The translations under genes and the position numbers were made by a program. Under the pieces are notes generated by a model. The model did not search any database. It worked only from the letters and a program-made list of their open reading frames with translations, and was not told the origin of the DNA. Positions 1 through 4,240 of a stretch of DNA of 5,114 nucleotides are shown here, one piece after another. Numbering within the stretch: position 1 is the stretch's first letter; every line of letters begins with the position of its first letter. The stretch spans positions 1 through 5,114 of the forward strand of contig JAKAMH010000072.1 of the NCBI GenBank assembly GCA_021813005.1, in the 5' to 3' direction. Source of the stretch: a bacterium (GTDB lineage: Bacteria; Patescibacteriota; Microgenomatia; Levybacterales; UBA12049).

Positions 1-309
1 GTACGGGTTGCGTAAACGATGTCAAGACAAACGACTGCGCCGCAAGGTTATATACCTCATCCGGCTTGTATTCGCGAATAATATCGGTCAGTGATGATTG
101 ATCAAGCAGATCACCTGGAACGAGTTAGATATGTTACTGGATATGTGCGAGTCTGTCGAAGTTGACCGTGCTGGTGCGACGGACCATCCCCATTACTCGA
201 TATCCCTTTTCCAGCAAGAATTCCGCAAGGTACGAGCCGTCTTGTCCTGTGACGCCTGTAATCAGGGCTGTTTTGACGCGGTGTTTTCCGGTACGGCCGT
301 CGGCTGCAT
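1..309 (-). pseudogene. gmd: GDP-mannose 4,6-dehydratase-like gene, 5' part, disrupted; continues beyond the left edge
   Basis: Read on the minus strand, this is the N-terminus of an extended short-chain dehydratase of the GDP-mannose 4,6-dehydratase type, which makes GDP-4-keto-6-deoxymannose for surface glycans. The Rossmann segment KTALITGVTGQDGSYLAEF is followed by MVRRTST and FDRLAHIQ. After a gap come PGDLLDQSSLTDII and DEVYNLAAQSFV, both typical of the family. Between HIQ and LVPGD the frame has the expected length but contains TAA at 136-134 and again at 127-125, giving HIQ-stop-H-I-stop-LVPGD. The codon where a start is expected, before KTALITG, is GTC (277-275), and no ATG lies nearby in frame. 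An ATG at 309-307 reads MQPTAVPENTA and would join the gmd frame if one base were restored near 278, so a 1-nt deletion is likely. The flanking residues are still well conserved, so decay looks recent. Two stops and a shift make simple sequencing error less likely, though I cannot exclude it. Family identity is fairly certain; exact substrate is not. Confidence 0.8.
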
Positions 310-790
310 GATTAAGCCCCAGGCCGGTTTTGAATCCACGACTAAAGTCGAAAAATCCGCCCGGCCCAAAAAAGTTGTGGTGGTCGGCGGCTGTTTTGAC
401 ATCCTCCATAACGGACACCTGAGATTTCTTGAGAAAGCGCGGGGGGCGGGGGACGTACTCATGGTGCTTCTTGAGAGTGATGAATCGGTACGGCAGATGA
501 AGGGTGCAAACCGGCCGATCAATCCGCAAAAAGACCGCGCCGAGATGCTTGCAAGTCTGCGGGTGGTTGATTTTGTCGTTCTTCTCAACCATTTCAAAAC
601 TGACAAAGAATACGATAACGTGATAAATACGACCAAACCTGCTATAATCGCAACTACAAAAGGCGATCCGGCGAGAAGGCACAAGGAAAGACAGGCAAGA
701 TTGGTCGGCGCGAAACTGAAAGACGTCGTAGATCAGATAGAAAATAAGTCAACGACGAGGATAGCAGCTCTTTTGGCAAAAGAATTGTAA
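308..790 (+). CDS. RfaE2/TagD-like nucleotidyltransferase (cytidylyltransferase family)
   Basis: A 160-residue single-domain nucleotidyltransferase of the HxGH superfamily. The family transfers a nucleotidyl group from CTP or ATP to a phosphorylated sugar, glycerol or flavin in the cytoplasm. Visible motifs are the first strand with GGCFDILHNGHLRFLEKAR (HNGH at residues 34-37, binds nucleotide phosphates), MKGANRPINPQKDRAEML (residues 64-81), and ENKSTTRI (residues 145-152), the counterpart of the late STT motif. The order fits heptose-1-phosphate adenylyltransferase (RfaE2) or glycerol-3-phosphate cytidylyltransferase (TagD) best. However, the KGGDY region of RfaE2 is replaced by TTKGDPARRHKER, so I do not name a substrate; archaeal-type FAD synthase is another relative. 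The frame is open back to 98, but that stretch is antisense to gmd coding sequence, so I chose the ATG at 308. It leaves about 20 residues before the first strand. No Shine-Dalgarno is visible. It is the first gene of a run with the DUF192 gene (3 nt away) and tsaD. Its neighbour gmd hints at sugar-nucleotide work. Confidence 0.85.
   Translation: MIKPQAGFESTTKVEKSARPKKVVVVGGCFDILHNGHLRFLEKARGAGDVLMVLLESDESVRQMKGANRPINPQKDRAEMLASLRVVDFVVLLNHFKTDKEYDNVINTTKPAIIATTKGDPARRHKERQARLVGAKLKDVVDQIENKSTTRIAALLAKEL
640..648 (+). promoter_or_regulatory. Possible internal extended -10 promoter upstream of the DUF192-tsaD pair
   Basis: TGCTATAAT is a perfect extended -10 element (TGn plus TATAAT) lying inside the nucleotidyltransferase gene, about 145 nt before the DUF192 start. 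There is no convincing -35 hexamer 17 nt upstream, which extended -10 promoters can lack. It could give DUF192 and tsaD their own transcript. It also encodes part of a conserved stretch (PAII), so it may be chance. Confidence 0.3.
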
Positions 791-793
791 TTT

Positions 794-1279
794 ATGAATA
801 TAAAAACAGTACTCATTATCTTTGGCATTATTCTCATTCTTGTTGCAGGGATTATTTTTCTGCGTTTTAATATGCAAAACCTGGCTGCCAGAAACGGCAA
901 TCAGGTGTCGCTGGCAAAAGTAACAGTCAATAAACAAGTCTTTACTACAGAGGTTGCCAGGACACCAAAAACCCAGGAGGAAGGCCTCTCCGACAGAAAG
1001 AATCTTGCTCAGGATCACGGGATGCTCTTTATTTTCAGCAAGCCCGGCAGGTATTCATTCTGGATGAGACGGATGAACTTCCCCCTTGACCTGATTTATA
1101 TTAACGGCACGAAGATAGTACAGATTTTCAATAATGTTCCGCCGCCGTCCGACAAAAACAGCACCAATTTGCCGATTTACCAGTCGACACAGCCGGCAGA
1201 TAAAGTGCTGGAGATAAACGGAGGACTCTCCCAGAAATACGGCTTCAAAAAAGGTGACACAGTAGACATTTCTCTATGA
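794..1279 (+). CDS. DUF192 family protein with N-terminal membrane anchor
   Basis: A 161-residue protein of the DUF192 family (PF02643), whose biochemical role is not established. Residues 5-23 form one hydrophobic segment after a short K-containing start. There is no lipobox cysteine, so it is probably an uncleaved anchor or signal peptide with the domain outside the membrane. Family landmarks are GLSDRKNL (64-71), GMLFIF (76-81), FWMRRMNFPLDLIYI (89-103, where FWM and PLD are the hallmark), PADKVLEINGG and GFKKGD near the end. The domain is complete: it runs to the TGA at 1277-1279, showing that TGA is a stop here. The start is the first ATG, 3 nt after the preceding stop, with no Shine-Dalgarno. 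The stop overlaps the tsaD start as ATGA, suggesting translational coupling. Co-occurrence with tsaD is probably operon packing rather than shared function. Confidence 0.9.
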   Translation: MNIKTVLIIFGIILILVAGIIFLRFNMQNLAARNGNQVSLAKVTVNKQVFTTEVARTPKTQEEGLSDRKNLAQDHGMLFIFSKPGRYSFWMRRMNFPLDLIYINGTKIVQIFNNVPPPSDKNSTNLPIYQSTQPADKVLEINGGLSQKYGFKKGDTVDISL

Positions 1280-2304
1280 CAATTCTCGGCATTGAGACCT
1301 CCTGCGACGAGACCGCCGCCGCCGTACTGCATCATGCTTCTGCCACAAACGCAGTAACAGTCAAGTCCAGTATCGTTGCCTCGTCTTTGGCGCTCCACGC
1401 CAAAACGGGCGGTATCATCCCGGAAGTCGCGGCCCGCGAACAACTGGCCTGCATTCTACCTGTAATTGAGGAAGCGCTTTCGACAGGCTTGGGAGAAAAA
1501 CTCTCCCAAAAACCCCCGACTATTGATGCTATCGCGGTGACACATGGACCCGGACTTATCGGGTCGCTCTTGGTGGGAGTGGAGACAGCCCGCACGCTCG
1601 CTTATGTCTGGGAAAAATCTATTATTCCGGTCAATCATATGCAGGGACATATCTATGCCAACTGGATAGAACATCCTGACATACAGTTTCCGGCAGTAGT
1701 TCTCGTCGTCTCAGGAGGACATACTGACCTTTTACTTCTAAAAAATCACGGGGATTATAAGGTGCTTGGCGGGACACGGGATGATGCTGCCGGTGAGGCA
1801 TTTGACAAAATAGCTCGTCTCCTCGGTCTCTCCTATCCCGGTGGGCCGATGATTGAAAAACTCGCCAGGCGAGGAGAGGCAAAACGGTATCATTTCCCCC
1901 GCCCGCTTATCGGCTCACCAGATTTTGACTTTTCTTTCTCAGGCCTGAAGACCGCCGTGCTTCGGGAAGTGCAGAAGTCGGGGAAGATGGATAAGCAAAC
2001 GATCGCGGATATTGCACGAGGCGTACAGGACGCGATAGCTGATGTCCTCGTCAGAAAAACACTCCAGGCGGCCAAAGCATATGGCGCCAAATCCATCCTT
2101 CTCTCAGGAGGCGTAGCAGCCAACCAGGCGCTTCGTGTACAATTTACAAAAGAAATTGAAGCACAAAAGATTGGGGCAGCATTCTTCTTCCCCGAGATGA
2201 AATACTGTACAGACAACGGGGCGATGATCGCAGTCGCCGCGCTCTACAATTTCTACCCAGTCCCCTGGCAGGATATCACTGCAGATCCGTCAATATACTA
2301 CTAA
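1276..2304 (+). CDS. tsaD: tRNA N6-adenosine threonylcarbamoyltransferase TsaD
   Basis: A 342-residue full-length TsaD (Kae1/Gcp/YgjD), the ASKHA-fold enzyme that moves the threonylcarbamoyl group from threonylcarbamoyl-AMP to A37 of ANN-decoding tRNAs, giving t6A. In bacteria it works in the cytoplasm with TsaB and TsaE, which are not in this window. Seen directly: GIETSCDETAAAV at the N-terminus (from residue 5), the metal-ligand pair in NHMQGH (H121 and H125), VSGGHTDLLLL (from 145), GGTRDDAAGEAFDKIARLLG, FSFSGLKTAVL, LSGGVAANQALR, and CTDNGAMIA with the third metal ligand D313. All expected catalytic residues are present. Length is close to the usual 335-350. Relative to E. coli there is a small insertion (GLGEKLSQKPPT) before IDAIAVTHGPG, whose DNA forms a perfect hairpin. 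The ATG overlaps the DUF192 stop by 4 nt. The TAA stop lies inside the 7-bp duplication bordering the element at 2307. Confidence 0.97.
   Translation: MTILGIETSCDETAAAVLHHASATNAVTVKSSIVASSLALHAKTGGIIPEVAAREQLACILPVIEEALSTGLGEKLSQKPPTIDAIAVTHGPGLIGSLLVGVETARTLAYVWEKSIIPVNHMQGHIYANWIEHPDIQFPAVVLVVSGGHTDLLLLKNHGDYKVLGGTRDDAAGEAFDKIARLLGLSYPGGPMIEKLARRGEAKRYHFPRPLIGSPDFDFSFSGLKTAVLREVQKSGKMDKQTIADIARGVQDAIADVLVRKTLQAAKAYGAKSILLSGGVAANQALRVQFTKEIEAQKIGAAFFFPEMKYCTDNGAMIAVAALYNFYPVPWQDITADPSIYY
1489..1509 (+). repeat. Perfect 8-bp hairpin inside tsaD
   Basis: TTGGGAGA (1489-1496) and TCTCCCAA (1502-1509) pair perfectly around a 5-nt AAAAC loop. The hairpin falls in a variable, apparently inserted loop of TsaD between conserved blocks. 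There is no U-tract after it on the sense strand, so a terminator is unlikely. Confidence 0.6.
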
Positions 2305-2306
2305 GA
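2300..2306. repeat. Left copy of 7-bp direct repeat (putative target-site duplication)
   Basis: ACTAAGA lies immediately left of the inverted repeat that begins at 2307. It is repeated at 2460-2466, one base after the right inverted repeat ends. It includes the tsaD TAA stop, so the gene would read the same before and after insertion. Confidence 0.6.
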
Positions 2307-2355
2307 CGACTTACGCACTTTTTGTCATCCTGAGGCTAAAATGCCGACCGCGTGT

Positions 2356-2371
2356 CGCTAAAGCTTTAGCG
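2356..2371. repeat. Perfect 16-bp palindrome in the MITE-like element
   Basis: CGCTAAAGCTTTAGCG equals its own reverse complement. It sits in the left half of the element, in a part missing from the shorter copy at 4153-4227, so it may be a separately inserted module or a protein-binding site. Confidence 0.7.
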
Positions 2372-2392
2372 GTGGCGCAAGGATCTACCTGT

Positions 2393-2406
2393 CTGCCGCC
2401 AGGCAG
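2393..2406. repeat. Short GC hairpin CTGCC-GCCA-GGCAG
   Basis: A 5-bp stem with a 4-nt loop lies between the AAGGATCT and GATTCTTCT blocks that are shared with the second copy. It is absent from that copy. Confidence 0.5.
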
Positions 2407-2415
2407 GGATTCTTC

Positions 2416-2431
2416 TCCGCCAGCCGGCGGA
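2416..2431. repeat. Short GC hairpin TCCGCC-AGCC-GGCGGA
   Basis: A 6-bp stem with a 4-nt loop sits just before the right GATCAGAATGAC block. The corresponding stretch in the second copy has a different sequence (CCTGCGCCCTGCTCGG) and no matching stem. Confidence 0.5.
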
Positions 2432-2459
2432 TCAGAATGACAGGTTTTGCGTAAGTCGC

Positions 2460-2466
2460 ACTAAGA
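2460..2466. repeat. Right copy of 7-bp direct repeat (putative target-site duplication)
   Basis: ACTAAGA matches 2300-2306 exactly. Removing one copy and the element predicts an empty site reading TACTACTAAGAGGCTAAATA. Confidence 0.6.
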
Positions 2467-2508
2467 GGCTAAATAGAGCGAATCCAAAAGCAAAGACACG
2501 CAAATACT

Positions 2509-2517
2509 TGTTATACT
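2509..2517 (+). promoter_or_regulatory. Extended -10 promoter for the EEP gene, probably leaderless
   Basis: TGTTATACT matches the extended -10 consensus (TGn then TATAAT with one mismatch). A start site 6-8 nt downstream would fall at 2523-2525, on or beside the ATG at 2525. No Shine-Dalgarno precedes this ATG, so the mRNA is likely leaderless or nearly so. No clear -35 is seen. Confidence 0.6.
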
Positions 2518-2524
2518 AACTCTT

Positions 2525-3286
2525 ATGTTGATCAAATTTTTGACACTCAATTTATTGGACGGAGGGATATTCTTTGACAATATTACGCTCTTCCTCAAAA
2601 AAGAGGCGCCGGATATTGCTGTCTTCCAGGAAGTTTACAATGGACAAGATCCGAGCCTTGAACCGCGTCTGCGGACTATTGCCAGACTGCAAGAGACACT
2701 TCCCGACTATCAGTACCACTTCGCCCCAACAGCCACCGAGATTTTGGACGGTAAAAAAGTACCGTTTGGTAATGCAATATTTAGCCGGTTTCCCATAACA
2801 GGGAGCAATATTATTTTTTATGACATACCTTATGACCCCCACTACGTGAAAGCGAATAAGAAAGGTGATTTCTCAAAAGATCCGTGTAATGTCCAATGTG
2901 TAACGCTGTCTGTAAACGGACAAGGGCTACATGTGTTCAATACACACGGTGTCTGGGGACTTGACGGCACGGACAACGAGAGACGTTTCCGGATGAGTGA
3001 GGTGATAGTCTCACAAATCCAAAATGTAGCGCCGGCAATACTGGCCGGGGATTTCAATACACAACCCCGTACCTTAGCCATGCAACGCATTGAGGAACAC
3101 CTGGTAAACGTCTTCAGAAATGAGTTGGTTTCTACATTCAACATGCGACATAAGACAAATCCAGGCTACGGGGCTGCAGTCGTCGACTATATCTTCGTCT
3201 CCCCGAACATAAAAGTTCTTGATAAAGCATGTCCTGATGACGACGTCTCAGACCACAAACCGCTCCTCGTGACGCTTGAGATTTAA
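2525..3286 (+). CDS. Endonuclease/exonuclease/phosphatase (EEP) family metal-dependent hydrolase
   Basis: A 253-residue protein of the EEP superfamily (DNase I, AP endonuclease and sphingomyelinase fold), which hydrolyses phosphodiester or phosphoester bonds with Mg2+. The catalytic set is visible in order: TLNLLDGG (N9), VFQEV (metal-binding E36), GNAIFSRFP, FNTHGVWG (H141), LAGDFNT (D176, N178), VDYIFVS (D221), and DVSDHKPLLV (D243, H244). All key residues are present, so it should be active. There is no signal peptide or membrane segment, so it is probably cytoplasmic. The substrate cannot be read from sequence; DNA repair nuclease, RNA 2'-phosphodiesterase or phosphatase are all possible. 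At about 250 residues it is a minimal domain without extra modules. It has its own extended -10 element touching the start codon. Its stop overlaps the stop of the opposing minus-strand gene. Confidence 0.9.
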   Translation: MLIKFLTLNLLDGGIFFDNITLFLKKEAPDIAVFQEVYNGQDPSLEPRLRTIARLQETLPDYQYHFAPTATEILDGKKVPFGNAIFSRFPITGSNIIFYDIPYDPHYVKANKKGDFSKDPCNVQCVTLSVNGQGLHVFNTHGVWGLDGTDNERRFRMSEVIVSQIQNVAPAILAGDFNTQPRTLAMQRIEEHLVNVFRNELVSTFNMRHKTNPGYGAAVVDYIFVSPNIKVLDKACPDDDVSDHKPLLVTLEI

Positions 3287-4053
3287 TGTTGAAGATTACT
3301 TTTTGTGAACTCAAAAGATGAAAGAATAGCGTTGTAGGCAGTTGTCGAGCCTGGCGGAGGTAACACTCCAGAATCTATACAGATTGAATAACCTTCTTTT
3401 TTGTATAGCACTAATTGGCAATGTTGATAACTCGATGCAGCACCAATATACTCAATATCACGCGCTTCCACTCCTCCAAGAATCGTTGACTTAACGTTGT
3501 TAATTATCTCTTGAGGATCGAGACCTTCTGTAACATATAGCTGTAAAAGCACATCGACTAACAACCCGTTAAGCGTTATACCAGCTTTTTTCTGCTGTAG
3601 TTTATGTATAGAAATTGTCGTTGTACATGCTCCCGTATCACCACAGTTTGGCAAGGAGTTATTTTTAATTAGTTTTATATCCTGACCGGAATTATCATCT
3701 TGTAACTTAAAATCTACTGGATACTGAAAGCTATAGAAGTCATTGCTGTACTTGAGTAGTAATGGCAGCTTGTAACTCGGATCCTCAGGGTGTGAAAGTG
3801 CATTGCCGGTAAGTTTTGGGAATGACAAATGCCTTATATAATCTTCATTAATTATTCCAGAGTGCTGCGGACTATTTATTATAATGTTATTACCTACTTG
3901 CTTTGGCGCAATAGTTTGAGAAGCTGTACTAGTAAGATGACTTCCAAACTTGTATCCTATATAGACACCCAGGAGTAGGGTGAAGGAAACTACAACTATA
4001 AGAAAGAGCTTGGAATACCTTGATAAATGAATTAGTTCATGTAATTGATTCAT
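3283..4053 (-). CDS. Hypothetical single-pass membrane protein, AT-rich orphan
   Basis: A 256-residue protein that I do not recognise. Residues 16-34 are strongly hydrophobic after a short N-terminus with R12 and K15, so one N-terminal anchor with the rest outside the membrane is likely. The soluble part contains YSNDFYSFQYPVDFKLQ, a pattern seen in many small secreted or anchored PsbP-like domains, and four cysteines in two pairs (NCGDTGAC and HCQLVLYKKEGYSIC) that could form disulfides. An Asn/Ser/Thr/Gln-rich linker follows the anchor. Sampled lines of this gene are about 30-42% GC, against about 53-62% in tsaD, which suggests a different origin. It converges on the EEP gene, sharing TTAA (3283-3286) for both stops. 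The start chosen is the first ATG of the open frame; no Shine-Dalgarno is visible. An anchored domain and complete reading frame favour a real gene despite unknown function. Confidence 0.75.
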   Translation of the reverse strand: MNQLHELIHLSRYSKLFLIVVVSFTLLLGVYIGYKFGSHLTSTASQTIAPKQVGNNIIINSPQHSGIINEDYIRHLSFPKLTGNALSHPEDPSYKLPLLLKYSNDFYSFQYPVDFKLQDDNSGQDIKLIKNNSLPNCGDTGACTTTISIHKLQQKKAGITLNGLLVDVLLQLYVTEGLDPQEIINNVKSTILGGVEARDIEYIGAASSYQHCQLVLYKKEGYSICIDSGVLPPPGSTTAYNAILSSFEFTKSNLQH

Positions 4054-4124
4054 CTCATATATTGTTTCAGAACGACAATGGATTTACAAGCAAAATACTT
4101 CTTTGGCTTATATTTGCCTTCTCA

Positions 4125-4133
4125 TGCTACAAT
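4125..4133 (+). promoter_or_regulatory. Candidate extended -10 promoter upstream of repeat and rmuC
   Basis: TGCTACAAT matches an extended -10 with one mismatch; TTGGCT at 4103-4108 is a weak -35 at 19 nt spacing. Transcription from about 4140 would put the whole repeat copy at 4153-4227 into a roughly 100-nt rmuC leader. It competes with the promoter proposed at 4230. Confidence 0.35.
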
Positions 4134-4152
4134 ACATTCAACATATACCCAT

Positions 4153-4227
4153 GTCTTCCTGAACGAATGCGAAGGATCTCGTACTTTTTTAGATTCTTCT
4201 CCTGCGCCCTGCTCGGATCAGAATGAC
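4153..4227. repeat. Second, shorter copy of the GTCATCCTGA...TCAGAATGAC repeat
   Basis: This copy begins GTCTTCCTGA and ends TCAGAATGAC, pairing at 8 of 10 positions. It shares AAGGATCT, GATTCTTCTCC (4192-4202) and a 15-nt identical end CGGATCAGAATGACA (4214-4228) with the copy at 2324-2442, in the same order. It lacks the outer CGACTTACGCA ends, the 16-bp palindrome and the CTGCC hairpin, and no target duplication is seen. It lies 13 nt before the rmuC start codon. Confidence 0.7.
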
Positions 4228-4229
4228 AT

Positions 4230-4235
4230 TATAAA
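4230..4235 (+). promoter_or_regulatory. Candidate -10 element adjoining the rmuC start
   Basis: TATAAA lies 5 nt before the rmuC ATG at 4241, directly after the end of the repeat. A start site 6-8 nt downstream would fall at about 4241-4243, implying a leaderless message. The spacing resembles that of the EEP gene, but AT-rich sequence makes chance matches easy. Confidence 0.35.
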
Positions 4236-4240
4236 AGAAT

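Larger units (their letters stand above)
2307..2459. mobile_element. MITE-like element with 27-bp imperfect terminal inverted repeats
   Basis: The element has no coding capacity. Its ends, 2307-2333 and 2432-2458, are inverted repeats of equal length. The outer 11 bp (CGACTTACGCA / TGCGTAAGTCG) pair perfectly and 21 of 27 positions match overall. The inner part carries GTCATCCTGA / TCAGAATGAC, the same ends as the shorter copy at 4153. It is flanked by ACTAAGA on both sides, as expected for transposase-driven insertion of a non-autonomous miniature element. It lies directly after tsaD. Three internal palindromes could fold in RNA and might act as a processing or attenuation site between tsaD and the EEP gene, but no U-tract marks a classic terminator. 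The outer terminus looks to me like ends of known small insertion sequences, but I cannot name the family. Confidence 0.65.

Noticed and set aside
125..136. TAA recoded as a sense codon (Gln or Glu) in the gmd frame
   Set aside because: The nucleotidyltransferase, tsaD, EEP and orphan genes all end at TAA exactly where their domains or frames should stop, and DUF192 ends at TGA, so the code is standard. Pseudogene decay is simpler.
98..307. N-terminal extension of the nucleotidyltransferase back to the ATG at 98 (230 residues in total)
   Set aside because: The opposite strand of this stretch encodes clear gmd motifs, while the plus-strand translation matches nothing I recognise and the catalytic domain starts after 368. 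It is an antisense shadow.
2356..2371. Rho-independent terminator after tsaD
   Set aside because: The palindrome is perfect but is followed by GTGGCGCAAGG rather than a run of T, and the GC hairpins to its right also lack a T-tract.
2305..2460. CRISPR array or riboswitch between tsaD and the EEP gene
   Set aside because: There are no regularly spaced direct repeats. The structure is terminal inverted repeats plus small palindromes, better explained as a miniature mobile element. No known riboswitch core was recognised.
4054..4075. Promoter for the minus-strand orphan (AATATA/TATATG just before its ATG, possibly leaderless)
   Set aside because: The sequence is AT-rich and several weak registers are possible, with no TGn extension and no well-spaced -35, so it does not stand above background.
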